A stretch of 64,000 bases of DNA from contig JAPNXP010000016.1 in assembly GCA_028753945.1 (NCBI GenBank), positions 2,140,001 through 2,204,000 of the forward strand, given 5' to 3'. Every line of letters begins with the position of its first letter. Positions within the stretch are counted from its first letter, which is position 1. Below, piece after piece: positions 41,681 to 53,460 of the stretch. This DNA comes from Hexactinellida sp. DTS-2022. Lineage: Eukaryota; Porifera; Hexactinellida. The notes under the pieces were generated by a model. That model was given only the letters and a program-made list of their open reading frames with translations, did no database searches and was not told the DNA's origin. Position numbers and translations under genes: made by a program.

Positions 41681-44600
41681 TCACACGTTGGGTTTAATGT
41701 TGAAGCGTTTCTCCGCATACTGCATCCAGGAGGTGGCGAGGTCTAGCCTGGAGGAGAGAGCGGTGTTCTGCTTGTTGAAGGTTCGTAGAAAGGAGAGCGC
41801 CCTGTCGCCAGGAGGTTTCCATCTGGCGGGTATGAGGGACCAGGAGAGGAAGTAGGGAGACATCTCGAAGCTCTGCGGGTAGGCAGTGTGCAGGAAGAGG
41901 AGCAGCAGCAGTGTGGGAACGAAGCGCAGCAGCTGAGAGTAGACCGATAGGCCTAGCGACTTGACTCCGCTCTCCTCTATCTCTCTTCGGATCTGTTCCG
42001 GAGTCAGCAGGAGGAACTGACGGATAACACTCAGGTCCGAGATCTCCCAACTTCCCTCTGGGGACTGTACAGAGAATATCTCTACAGATATCTCTTCCAT
42101 CGATTTAATAGCAACAGGTGGAATTGTCTCAGTTTTTGTTTCAATCACCTCTTCCTTAACTTCCTCTTCTGCCATAAAAGCCATCATTCCACCCCCACTT
42201 CTTGGCTTTGGCTTTGATTGTTGTTGTTGTTGTTGTTGTAGTTGTTGTAGTTGTTGTTGTAGTAGTTGTTGTTGTTCTTGCCTTTTATCCATATCAGAGC
42301 CTACACTCCTCCCCCTACCACTTTTCACACTAAACGTAGCAGAGCCTATACCTGCCTGCCGGCTGTATAGTTCTGTCGCGTCATAGACACGAGCTGCCAC
42401 TTCAGTTGTGGCAGCTGCTGAACTCACAGGCTCAACTGAGTCGTTTGGTTCCAGGACATCTTTCAGGGGTGCTAATGCTATTTTGGAATAAGACCTTGGC
42501 GAGGATTTGGCAGATCCAAATAGCGGTGCTTGTGGCGGGGGAGGGGCAGATAACCCTTTTGCAAGTCCCCCTAACTTTCTAAGACGCGAACCGCCACCGA
42601 AAGAAGCGTGAATAGGTTCCGGTACACTATCTATAGCACCACCAAAAGAAGCTTGAATAGGAGGGTCAGGTATGTCAGCTATTATAGATTGAGCTGTTTT
42701 AAATATAGCTGTTAGTTCAAGAGGAGGAGGTTCAGGTATACTCTTCAAACCACCGAAAGTAGCTTTAATATGAGTTTGAGGTATTCTTTTCATACCAGCT
42801 AACGAAGTTTGAATAGGAGGTTTAGGCATACTATCCATAGCACCAGGAATAGGAGGAGGTTGAGGCATACTATCCATAGCACCACCGAAAGATGCCTGAA
42901 TAGGAGGTTCAAGCATACCTCGTATATCGCCAGCAAACAAAGCTTTAAGAGGTTCCGACATACTATCCAAAGCACCAGGAATAGGAGGTTGAGGCATACT
43001 ATCCATACCACCAAAAGAAGCTGGAAAAGGAAGTTGAGGCATACTCTCCATGCCACCGAAAGATGCTTCAGGAGCAGGTTCAGGCATACTCTCCATACCA
43101 CCAAAAGAAGTAGGAATAGGAGGATCAGGCATACTATCCATAGCACGAGGAATATGAGGAAATTGAGGCATACTATTCATAGCACCGAAAGAAGCACCGG
43201 CGTATCCACTCTGTGGTACAGGTAATTGCATCGACTTAAAAGCAACAAGTGGAGTTGTCTTAGCTTTTGTTTCAATCACCTCTTCCTTAACTTCCTCTTT
43301 TGTCGAGTCAGAGAAACGAGCTGTCTGACAAGTCATTGGTCCTTTGGCAAATTCGAATAGCGGTGCTTGTGGCGGGGGAGGGGCAGATAACCCTTTTGTA
43401 AGTCCAACTACCTTTCTAAGACGCGAACCGCCACCGAAAGAAGCTTGAATCGGAGGGTCAGATATACTATACGTAGAATAATCTTGAGGAAGTTGAGGCA
43501 TACTATCCATAGCACCGAAAGAAGGAGGAATAGCAAGTTCAGGCATACTTAGTTTATCGCCAACGAAAGATGCTTTAGGAGGAGGTTGAGGCATACTTAA
43601 CATACCGCCACCAAAAGAAGCACCGGCGTAACCACTCTGTGGTACAGATGATTGAAGCGACTTAAAAGCAACAGGCGGAGTTGTCTCAGCTTTCGTTTCA
43701 ATCGCTTCTCTCTCAGTTTCCTCTTTTGTCACCAAACTCAACGCTCCACCACCAATTGGTAGTTGTTGATCAAACTTGTTTTGTGAGTCCTTACTCCTAC
43801 CACTTTCCTTACTGACATTTAGAGACTGAGGAGTGTATTCTCTCGGTAAAATCCTGCTGGATAATGCTGCCTTGAGATCTCCAAGGGGATCTAATGCAGT
43901 AGTGGATGGAGGGGATAATGCTGGTGCAGGTACTGTTGGTTGAGGCGTGGGAATTGGGGCAAATGATGCTGATAAAACTGTGCCAGAGGAAGCCATGTAT
44001 GCATGCACTGGCATAGGTTGTGCTGATTTAAGGAATTGACCCATACCCAGACCAGTACCCATACCCAAACCCAAACCCATACCAGGTAATTGAGGTAATT
44101 TACCCTTAGCAGCTAATTGAAGTGGAACACCTGGAGTTGGTTGAGGTATACCTTGTATGCTATCTAAAGAGACACCGGCACTAAGTGGTACAACTGATGG
44201 GGGTGATATTGATGGAGCGGAGTACTTAGCATGCATCATTCCAGCTCCATGCACATCTAATTTAAATTTTGTTGTCATTTTATGAACTTTCTTTTCTACC
44301 TGTGGAACTGGAGTTGCGTCAGATACACTTTGCGAAGATGAAGCATCTTCACTCATTATTTCTAGTTTTGAATCGTCACTTAATTTTATAATAGTATCTA
44401 CCATAAGGTCCTCTAATAATTTCGATTCTGGTTCATATCTCTTTCGTAATGAACTACCTGTTGATCCGTGTTTGCCTCCTTTACTTCTTCTACTGCGAGT
44501 TCTTTTGGATATTTCCTCCTGCGGTTCTTCAAATAGATTAATCTCGCTATCTATATCTACTATTGCTTTCTCAACACTGATTTCTTTATCTAACATTTTA

Positions 44601-44983
44601 TCTTGTTCTCCACTCTCTATGAAATCTCTTAATAGCTGTAGTTTCAATGTTTCATCTTTATAGCTATCTTCACTCATGCAATCTAGTTCCGCTACTTGAT
44701 CGTCAAATAACCTTTTCGCTACCTCTACATCAGTTGGTAGTTTATAGTCTCTAGTTTGTGTCCCATCATAACCACCATGTGAATACTCTATTGTTGCCGA
44801 CAAATAACGGAGCTCTTTAAGAGTTTGATCAGCTTCAGTAGAGAGTTGTGCAGGAGACAGAGCGGCTAGCGAGGAGTCAGTTTGCTGTACAAGGTTAAGT
44901 GCCTGTAGGTAGTGCTGCTGCTGTATGAGAGCTTGAACCGTTAGGAGAGAGAGTTCCAATCTCTTGGGATTCGAGGGGTCCAC
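41681..44983 (-). CDS. Candidate terminal exon A: FG-containing Pro/Met repeats, polyQ, vault-binding domain
   Basis: The first large exon downstream of the constant exons, open for 1,100 codons from acceptor gtatctccttcag in phase 0. It has the helical block ([14 protein letters not shown]) but lacks the actin match of B-D. The middle carries two domain-sized halves with the same marker (SRLRKVVGLTKGLSAPPPPQ / SRLRKLGGLAKGLSAPPPPQ) and many short repeats such as ASFGGMDSMPQPPIP (about 42580-43640 and onward), plus a glutamine run (42210-42290). The C terminus is the vault-binding domain (about 41702-42100). By position and by lack of the actin insert, it may be the ancestral last exon. An ATG 66 bases upstream in the intron is in frame, but its conservation in the intron of B points to shared intron, not coding. 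Confidence 0.75.
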   Translation of the reverse strand: MDPSNPKRLELSLLTVQALIQQQHYLQALNLVQQTDSSLAALSPAQLSTEADQTLKELRYLSATIEYSHGGYDGTQTRDYKLPTDVEVAKRLFDDQVAELDCMSEDSYKDETLKLQLLRDFIESGEQDKMLDKEISVEKAIVDIDSEINLFEEPQEEISKRTRSRRSKGGKHGSTGSSLRKRYEPESKLLEDLMVDTIIKLSDDSKLEIMSEDASSSQSVSDATPVPQVEKKVHKMTTKFKLDVHGAGMMHAKYSAPSISPPSVVPLSAGVSLDSIQGIPQPTPGVPLQLAAKGKLPQLPGMGLGLGMGTGLGMGQFLKSAQPMPVHAYMASSGTVLSASFAPIPTPQPTVPAPALSPPSTTALDPLGDLKAALSSRILPREYTPQSLNVSKESGRSKDSQNKFDQQLPIGGGALSLVTKEETEREAIETKAETTPPVAFKSLQSSVPQSGYAGASFGGGMLSMPQPPPKASFVGDKLSMPELAIPPSFGAMDSMPQLPQDYSTYSISDPPIQASFGGGSRLRKVVGLTKGLSAPPPPQAPLFEFAKGPMTCQTARFSDSTKEEVKEEVIETKAKTTPLVAFKSMQLPVPQSGYAGASFGAMNSMPQFPHIPRAMDSMPDPPIPTSFGGMESMPEPAPEASFGGMESMPQLPFPASFGGMDSMPQPPIPGALDSMSEPLKALFAGDIRGMLEPPIQASFGGAMDSMPQPPPIPGAMDSMPKPPIQTSLAGMKRIPQTHIKATFGGLKSIPEPPPLELTAIFKTAQSIIADIPDPPIQASFGGAIDSVPEPIHASFGGGSRLRKLGGLAKGLSAPPPPQAPLFGSAKSSPRSYSKIALAPLKDVLEPNDSVEPVSSAAATTEVAARVYDATELYSRQAGIGSATFSVKSGRGRSVGSDMDKRQEQQQLLQQQLQQLQQQQQQQSKPKPRSGGGMMAFMAEEEVKEEVIETKTETIPPVAIKSMEEISVEIFSVQSPEGSWEISDLSVIRQFLLLTPEQIRREIEESGVKSLGLSVYSQLLRFVPTLLLLLFLHTAYPQSFEMSPYFLSWSLIPARWKPPGDRALSFLRTFNKQNTALSSRLDLATSWMQYAEKRFNIKPNV

Positions 44984-45860
44984 CTGAAGGAGATACCGTC
45001 TGTTAGTTGTAATTTGCTTGCGTTTTGTTAAATTAAATTGTAGTCTCATTACAAAATTAGACTTCAGTTGTTAATTAATATCGATTTATATTCTAGAGGT
45101 CCGGAAACATCCGAACCAATATTTATGCCGAATTTAATTAATCGTGAATCACTAATATTAATATATTATATTAGCACTTATTATCTCTTTCGCCACTTTG
45201 GCAAATTTTCAGCAAACAGATGATACATGTACAGTGTAATGATATATAATTCGTCTAGTTAATTTAATTTAAGTTTGTGATTATCAAATATTTTATCATA
45301 AATAATACCACAATTCAGCGATGAAATTATTATTTATATAAACGAGCCGTCCATGATTTTTATCTCAAACAAAACACAACAATCGAATTTTAATAATACT
45401 TACAGATAAATATTGCTTTTAAAGATAATAAACTATTTGCTACGAACACATCCAATTTTATTGAAGATGAAATACACAACAATCATACACTTTTTATATA
45501 AGCAATGTAAAAAGTTGATTTCAAAAAGTTACTAATATTGTGACAATAAATTATATTACAAACATATACGTACTAGTATAAACTTCAAAAGTTAAGTGTT
45601 TTGTAATGAATTTAATAATTTGAGTGGATAAAATATAAAACAGATAACTAATATATAACAACACCAATCATATGAACCAATGGAGTGAATAACTTCAAGT
45701 AATGTAGTACGTATAATAATTATCTCGCGGATTCCTAGGAATGTGAAAGTGAAACTTAATTGAATCTCAATTGAAAATGAAAATGGGATTTTTCTATTTA
45801 TATCTTTGCCCCAAGTAATCCATATGTTTAATTAATAAGAGTTGCACACATATTCCTAAC
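44984..45860 (-). other. Intron between the constant exons and terminal exon A
   Basis: The 877-bp AT-rich gap separates the phase-0 donor at the end of exon 9 from the phase-0 acceptor of exon A. A tail copy of the hairpin-headed repeat lies at about 45368-45402 (caacaatcgaattttaataa). No coding segment is seen. Any splicing control of the exon choice could lie here and in the gaps between A, B, C, D and E. Confidence 0.5.
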
Positions 45861-48800
45861 CTGTTCCTTTGCTATGTCCAGTGCTCGCTCCAGGCTGACT
45901 ATACTGTTAGACCCTTTAGCCTCGTTATACGCCTCCTGAAACAGCTGCTCTCCAGGGGACAGCTGTTCCTCCTCTTCCGCCCCATACTCCCAGCCCATGT
46001 AGGAGAGAATGTCCACATCCTCTGTCGTCACCAGCTCCTCGATGCTGGGGCCCTTCTCCTTACCGAACACCTCTCCTTTCTCGCGCTTCTCAACAGCTAC
46101 GAAGCTGGTGTACTAAATAGAAATCCCATATGCATACAACACAGTTTATCGAAAATGTTAGGTTGAAACGAATATTCGAATATTTTTTTGTTTTGATGAC
46201 ACAGAATTAAATAAATTCAACACTGAAAATATAGTGGAAAATAATATGTTGTTAATGTAACAAGATTTTGCAAAGTGTATTAGACACAAGTTAGCTGTTA
46301 GTCAGTTAGGTAAGGTAGGGATTTATACTATTTACGATCTCTCCACTCTATACAAAAATAATGTTGTTATCCGTAGTAGTAAACGAATACTCTAATACTA
46401 TTCGGTATATTTATTTCAGCCCTAGAAATATACATACGCTTTTATTGAATCCCAATGGCCCATGAGACACAATGTTCAAATCAACTTGTTATATTTCTCA
46501 CAATAATCTAGCCTTACAGTGTGTAATATTACCTGTGTCACGATACAGTATTTCTTTGACATTTCAATGACTTTAGGTTTCCGCTCCCTTCGCTTCAGTT
46601 CATCCTGGATAGGGTCTCCTTCTAGGTGTCCCTCTAGCGAATCTCTGATAACTGCTTTAGCTGTCAGTCTCCCAAGGGTTACTCCCTTGGTAACAGAGAG
46701 ATCTGAACAGAAGACAACAGTCTCCAGCTGTTTCCCCCCCAGACTAGCTCTCAGCACTGCCTGTCGACAGTTAGCTGCGAAACCGTACACCACGAGTCTG
46801 TTCCCGTGAAACACCGGTCCGAGCTGTAGCGGCGCCCACACAGGAGTCTCGGGTTTGTAGCTACCGTCCTGACCAATGGAATGCGATAAATATACGTACA
46901 TCAGACTGAGTGGATATTTAGTTTCTCACAAAAAGCGAACAATTGTCCAAGGAATTATCCAGGAGCGCGAGACGCTCTTATGGGAGTATTGTTTTTGGAA
47001 ATTTTAATTAGAAGCGCGAACATTTGGAATCTTCTCCTATAGCGTAACATTAATTTGTTATTTAGGTGTATGGAAATTGGATCAGACCAGGATTAGGAGC
47101 GTATTTACAAATGGCTGTTAATACACTGCAATTGTCTTACATCGTATTGCTTCCATTCCACTTCAATGCCTCCAAGAGCTGGTTGAAACGCCCTGTTGAT
47201 TTGTCTGTTAACTTTCCCTTCCCACTTAGACTTAGCAGAAGTGTCGAAGCTCTCAGAGCATCCCAGGCCCGTCCTACTCATTCTGTTCATCAGATGTTTG
47301 TTCAGCGCCGCTCCCACTCCCAGCGTGAACACTCGGCTGTGCCGACTTATGTCTTGGATTTTGTTCAGAACCGTGTGTTCCTATAAACCGATTTATCAAG
47401 TTAGTGGTGTAACTGGTGTTCGCCTAATAGCAATATTGCTTTATTAGCAATTTTTTCAGTCCCCAAGCGAGCATTTAACGTTAATTTATGTTCCTTTAAT
47501 TGCAAGTTCGCTTTAGCAAGCAAATTTCATGCAAAATGCAACTTGCAATTTACGAACACAACTGTAGTTATGTATACAGTCAAGTCTGTTTATTATGTAC
47601 AAATTTTCGTCTGCTTAGTATAAATTTTTATTATTATGAACAAGCCCTATGGTCCCAATTTTTATTAATTTGAATTCCATTATTATGAGTCTCTATTACG
47701 AACTATGTTTGTCCCTACAATATCCATAACAATACCCTGACTGTACTACCCTACTCAGGTGGGGCACAGACTATTAAACTGGGGCATGCTCAAATTAAGG
47801 TGGGCATAGGCCCTACCCTGTATATCCTACCTGCGTGACGTGTCCGTCTGAAATGAGGAACAGACTCCTGTTGGGGATGAGGGCCCCGCTGCTACTCCCC
47901 CTATATAGCAGCTCCACTGCCTGGAATAGTTTCCATAGGTTGGTGCTGCCCATATCAGCAGTGACTAGCTGCACCCAGCTGCTAGCCTGCTTAAGACTGT
48001 CCTTAGTCAGATTCTGAGAGTAGGGAAACAGCTCTTCCCAACCGCTACCGAACTTTATTATGTTGAAGCGACAGTTGTTGGGGAGGTGGTGTAATGCCAG
48101 CAGCAGAACCTGTAAAGGGATTATATTTAAGCTACCTTGTACTATGTAGACGGTCTATAATACCCATATAAACTAAAGCTAAAATTTGTAGACAAAAACC
48201 CCCTGCCGTCTATGGGTAATTACGACTATTTAAGTCAAGAAAACCTGGGCTAAAATCTAAGTTAATTCATATATTATTAACCTTTCACTTAGAAACATAT
48301 TTTTACTCGTTTTATTTAAACCTGAAGTTAAAGGGGTTAATTTTATTTCTCCAGAAACAATATTAGCTGAATTGATAACTTATTTCATTTCTTATGACAC
48401 GATTTGTTTGCTAAGCATACCTTTTTGGCGCTTGAGAACGTATCTCCCTCATGCATAGAGTGAGAGCAGTCAAGAAGAAATAGAATCTCCGCGTAGGGAG
48501 ACTCGTCCACTTCGAACTCCGGATAGAAAGTCAGCATGCACGCCTCGGTCCCGTCCTCTGCCTGCTCCACCCACATACGCGGCACGTGTGCGTGCGAGAG
48601 CACCACCTGCAGATGGAATCCGTCCTTCCCTAGACTCTGTCCTCTGAACATCTCGAGGACTGCTTTCGTCTGAGTTTTCTTTATCATAAGGCTGTGACTA
48701 CTGCAGTTTATAGCTTGGATGTCAAATGGCATCTCGATCTTCAACTGAAGAGATACATAATTTGTATTAATTACAAAATTCAGCATACTTTCGTTAATAC

Positions 48801-51800
48801 GATATGAACGCCAAGGGACCGTCGAATTTGTTTGTATTATCCGGCATTCGTATTAACCGAGTCATTTGAATGTATTTGTATAGGCTAGTGAAATCAAACC
48901 TTGTATTAATTGACCGATATTTCGCCTTATCCGTGTTAGTATTTACGAGAGTCTACTGTGTAGCATAAACAGATGCTGGGGGTTCTTATAGTATGTCGAA
49001 AGACACAAATATGCTACTTGGTGGCCAATTTGCTGTTTGAATTTTGAATTCACCCAGGAAAATTTTTCGGCACATCTAGATTAAGTTTCAGCTCGCTCAC
49101 ACGCGCCTAAATACTCAATTTGTATTACTTCTATGCGAGCATCCGATTTTTGCGCGCCTATACAAGTTCCCTTTAAAATTGCTTCCCTGGATGAAACCCT
49201 GACTGTACCCATTAGCTACTAGCTCACCTGCAGTGACGTTTTCCCCGCGTGCTGGTCCTTAATCTTAACAGTCCCCACATCCTCCTGCGTGAGAGGGTCC
49301 AGAGCAGTCCCTGTCTGCCAGGGCGCCACGCTCCCGGGCAGACTGAACAGGACGCTGTCCCCCTCCATCTGCAGCTCCGACACGTAGGTAATCTTTATGA
49401 GCACGTTAGCCCCGGGGGGGAGGTTCCCAACGCTAACTGTGAATACGTCAGGCACCTAGTTACAGGAGTGGTAATAGTAATGCATTCTGCTGAGAACTGC
49501 TGAGAATTCAAATGAAATCAAACATACTACAGTCGAAACCATTTTTTCTAACAAATTCTTTGCATGGAAATATAGTAAGAAAAACCCGATAATTGGAATA
49601 AACCGATTGAAAATAAACAAAAGTGGAATTTCTTACATATTTAGAATAAATAGTTAGTTAGAAAAAACCGGTTTGACTGTATTTATAGAATACAGTAAAG
49701 TTTGCTTATCGTGAACAATTTTCGTCTGCTTAATAAGTAACTTTTTTAAATATGAACGAGCCCTATGCTCCCAATTTTACATAGGGTTTGCAGTAAGTTG
49801 AGTTCGCTTTTATGAAGTCTCTCCATTATGAACACATTTTGGTCCCTTCAATGTTCAGAATAAAGAACCCTACTGTATTATGATACTCTGGTACCATTTT
49901 ATATCTCTATGTTCAACCTACCTCTTCGTCCATGAGATAGGCGCCATGTCCCTCCTTAATAGCCTCTCTGTATTCCCTGTGAGCTTTCTCCTTCTCCTTA
50001 ACCTCTCCCACGATATGCTTACCGTTAATGAACGCTTCGAACCCGCACACACACGCGTTCTCATCCAATGGGAATACGTACTTAGCTTCTATTGCCCGTA
50101 GACTCTCATTCTCGTACTCCTGCATTACGATAACCTCGCTCGACAGGTCCATTAGTTTAACTCGGATGTGCACAGACTTGAGAGGCACCCCCCCGGCATC
50201 TCCCCCCACTATATGCAGCCCTGGAACTACCTTGTCCATCGGGTTGCTGACACCCTGTACGTCTCCTATCTCCACGCGACTGGCCTCGCTGCCTTCCGAC
50301 ACAGGGGCCGTCTGTTCCTCTCCGTCCTCAGACCTGCAAGGTTAATATTGCTATCATATACACACTCAACACAGCTATAAACTCTTAGTTTCCAATTGAA
50401 AGTGAAGTGAAATTTAATTGAATTTCAATTTATATTGAAATTGAAAGGGTTTTTTCTATTTATACCTTGGCATTCGCGTGTTTTAAATTTTAATTAACAG
50501 ACTAAATCAACTTGTGATTGTTGTAAATATTGTGTAGAGTAATGATATAATACAGTGGTGTTCGCGTAATATCAAGTCACAGTTTTGGACGAATTTGCTT
50601 GCTAATAACTAACATTAAATGCTCGCTAGGGGACTGAATAAACTTGCTAATAGATCAATAAAATATACGTATTGCTATTATTAGGCGAACACCACTGTAA
50701 TGTAGAGTGGAAAAATATCGGTTAAGGAGTACGTACAAAGTTTTATTCCCCTAGCCTATAGTGGAGTTTGTATTAACGAGAGTCTACACTCTACAGTATT
50801 TGAAGTACAAAGCTTATAATTATGTAAATACAGATTCCAACTTACTCAGTATCCGCTGTATTCCCAATAACCCCATCGCTTGGCAGTTGAAACTCCACAG
50901 CAAACCTCAGTCTCTGCTGCTTAGCACTGTACACCACAAACTCATTCTCCGAGAACTTGCTACCCGTCTCCTCCCCCCTCCCCACCCCCCTAACGGACTC
51001 GTACCCCTCAGGGGCCCTCTCCAGGTCCCTGTCTTCCTCCACACAGTCCAGACACCGCCCCAGCGCCACCTCGTGCACCAGCAGGAGTCTCGTGTGTGTA
51101 TACTCCCCAGGCGAGGAGAACTTAGCGCTGTGGTTAGCGTTAGACGCGAAGTATATACCGGCACCGAGTTTGCCGTAATCGGAACGCTCTCCACCGTAAT
51201 GCGAGACTATAACTTTCGGAAGCAGCAACCCCCTCGAGATAATGCCGAGCATATTCTGGTAGGAACTTGAATGGAACAACAACTTTTTATTAGACTCATC
51301 GCTTGAACTGATTTGTTCAGAAGGTCTGTCTATTCTGTAGATATTTCGAATTCCTATTACACTCGGATCACTCGCTTCCGACAATACTATCTCTTTAACC
51401 AAATTGAACTCATCAGAATTCAAAGCTAGCTTTTCAATGGAACAACCTAGAGTTGCGTATTTAGCCCAGTAGTTAAGCTTGTCGTCCCACTTAGTGCTCT
51501 CTCCTATCGAGACCACGTCGCGGATCAGCTGGCAAAAGTCTTGTTTCAGTGATACCTATGGAATGCAATAATTAAACTTTTATGTTATACATACGTAATA
51601 CTACAGTGGGAGTTACGTAATAGCAAGTCGCATTTTGCACGAAATATGCAAACTTGTTATTAGAGGAAAACAATAAAAGTTAAATGCTCGCTTGGGGATG
51701 GAATGTAACTTGCTAATAGAGCAATATATATAATTGCTGTATACCATTATTTAAAACATAACATGCACGAAATTTGCTTGCAAATATGCGAACTTGTTAT

Positions 51801-53023
51801 TAGAGAAACAGAATTAATTAACATTAAATTCTCGCTTGGAAATGAAAAGCAACTTGCTATCGACTAGAGCAATATACTATACTATATTTGCTACCTTGTT
51901 GTACACCATAGGTATTATAACTCACTTGCTTGAGGTTGTTTATCGGGTCTCTGGCTGCCGGCTTGAATGGAACTAGTGTGTAGAACTCGCTAGACAATCC
52001 CTCTGTGTCTCTCTCTTTCCTCTGAATCTTGTCTCTGAGCAGCCTCAGAACCGCCTCTGCTCGCGTCACCTGGTCCAGCCCCACAGACCTGACAGGAACA
52101 CTCAACAGCCCCTCCCCCCCGTGGCCCAGCGGCGCCAGGGCTTCTCTCCAGATTCCCTCTACGAATTCCTTAATCTCCGCGCCTCCTATTCCGCCGCTGC
52201 CCCACTCAGCCCTCAGGCCCGCACTCGCCTGCACACACGAGTCGATCAGGTGCTGTCTCAGCTTATCTGAGCCTATCTTTAGGGAAATGAACTGTTTCTG
52301 TGAATACCCACTTGTACAGAACTGCTTTACAAAGTGTCCGTACACGTACTCTGCCTCTCCCACTGACTCCAAGTACCGCACCTCTCTAGCCCCGGCTCCC
52401 TGCTCACTGGACAGAACACCCGTGTGTGTAAATACGCGGAACTTGCTTGTGACGTCACCTGACTCATCTGTTGAGACTTGCAATTCGACACATGCGAAGT
52501 TTCTAAGTTTAGTTTTATATTCAGTTTTCTCTAGCAGAGCGTATTTGCCGATATCAAAAGCTGCCTCGTTGAAGTTTGGTTCTTTTTCCTTTTTCTCAGC
52601 AGTCCATGCGAACACTGGGAGTTGGTTTACGTTGACAGATGCCTGTTTAGGTTTGCCAAGCTTTTTGATAGTCAATTGTTTGTCGACTCCAGAAGCGAGT
52701 ATCTTTCCTGCCCCGAATGAGGAGGCAGCTGTATTTCCAGAAATCAGGTAGTTGTCAGGGTCCAACAGTTTCTGTGCTTCGATGCATGCATCCAGGTAAC
52801 CAATGCCCACAATTGGAATTCCTTTTTTCAACGCAGTTTTTGCTTTGTACGAGTCTTCCGCTTTTTCTGCACTGTTCATTAGCATGAACTTAGTCTGGGC
52901 AGTTATTAGGAACGAAATAATTCCTCCATTATCTATTATCTTCTTTTTGAGAAGAGTCTTCTCTTTGAACGAAACTGTAAAGTCAAGTTCTAGAACAAAA
53001 TGGCAGTGATCAAATATCCTCAT
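45861..53023 (-). CDS. PARP4: Vault PARP (PARP4), constant 5' part: BRCT, PARP, VIT, VWA
   Basis: PARP4 is the ADP-ribosyltransferase of vault particles. Nine exons join in frame (1,293 codons): 51926-53023, 50846-51555, 49922-50333, 49228-49455, 48421-48744, 47831-48109, 47141-47380, 46533-46868 and 45861-46112. Domains in order: BRCT (residues 1-95); PARP regulatory region (about 260-430); catalytic domain with His461 (LFHSSSYQN), Tyr501 (GAGIYF) and Glu571 (ENEFVVY), the H-Y-E triad; VIT (about 620-815, with PLDENACVCGFEAFINGKHI as in PARP4); VWA with the metal-site motif DCSHSM at 908; and the conserved SFVAVEKR and EDVDILSYMGW segment. The start MRIFDHC at 53023 begins the BRCT directly. 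The last constant exon ends ...DIAKEQ in phase 0 and needs a downstream terminal exon for the vault-binding domain; five candidates follow. Confidence 0.93.
47411..47564. repeat. MITE, GTTCGCCTAATAG family, vault-PARP intron
   Basis: Starts near actggtgttcgcctaatagc and ends ttacgaacacaactgta. Internal words (gcgagcatttaacgttaa, gcaagttcgc) match 50553-50697 in inverse orientation. Confidence 0.6.
47577..47743. repeat. MITE, TTTATTATGTACAAATTTTCG family, vault-PARP intron
   Basis: Starts CAGTCAAGTCTG and ends aataccctgACTG, flanked by TA on both sides. The word acaattttcgtctgcttaat-type core is shared with 49693-49875, which is the same family. Confidence 0.6.
48780..48958. repeat. MITE, cgttaatacga family, vault-PARP intron
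   Basis: The left part ttcgttaatacgatatgaac pairs loosely with the right part gtatttacgagagtctactg. The words gtattaaccga and ttgtattaattgaccg are typical of the group also seen at 62264-62428. Confidence 0.5.
49530..49678. repeat. MITE, CAGTCGAAACC family, vault-PARP intron
   Basis: The ends CAGTCGAAACCATTTTTTCTAA and TTAGAAAAAACCGGTTTGACTG are inverted, with TA flanks. The same family is at 61056-61206. Confidence 0.75.
49693..49875. repeat. MITE, TTTGCTTATCGTGAAC family, vault-PARP intron
   Basis: Starts CAGTAAAGTTTGC and ends aaagaaccctACTG with TA on both sides. It shares internal sequence with 47577-47743 and lies only 14 bp from the preceding element. Confidence 0.6.
50553..50697. 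repeat. MITE, GTTCGCGTAATA family, vault-PARP intron
   Basis: The ends CAGTGGTGTTCGCG and GGCGAACACCACTG are inverted and flanked by TA. Internal aaatgctcgctaggggactg is typical of the family. Confidence 0.75.
51603..51870. repeat. One or two overlapping GTTCGCGTAATAG-family MITE copies, vault-PARP intron 1
   Basis: Starts CAGTGGGAGTTACGTAATAGC. The block gcacgaaat ... gcgaacttgttattaga ... cttgctaatagagcaatata occurs twice in succession, so two copies or a partial tandem duplication are present. The ends are approximate. Confidence 0.5.
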
Positions 53024-53460
53024 TTCACTCTAGGCATTGTGATATAATGTGGCTTTATTTATAGTAATCCATTCAGTCCGATCAGCCTACATGGTTCTGT
53101 ATTAATCTATGTAACTTAATCGGAGTAATTTAATTTCAAAGTATATTTGGTACCAAAATCAAGCTGATTTGTTATTTTGAGATACTAACGTAATATTAGT
53201 TACTTCATTGTTATCAAATAATTGCAAACTAAGAGTCGATTGAATACTACGTAATAGCTAGAGGAATATTTTTGTCTGTTACAATGTCTTATTGTGGAAG
53301 TGGATATAATTAGCACATGTACAAGTTGCTCTTTTACCAAATATACTACGTAGGTCCCAAAATAGCTCATTCGGTTATCAAATTATCAAAATATTTTGTT
53401 GTTATTACACATTACTTGCCAATTCAAACAATAAGTTACCGTGTACTAGCATTAGCTGTC
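53024..53460. promoter_or_regulatory. Shared 5' region of PARP4 (-) and a coiled-coil gene (+)
   Basis: The two start codons face away from each other across 437 bp. The region is AT-rich, free of the repeats common elsewhere, and must hold both promoters unless unseen 5' exons exist. No TATA box or initiator is strong enough to name. Confidence 0.4.
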
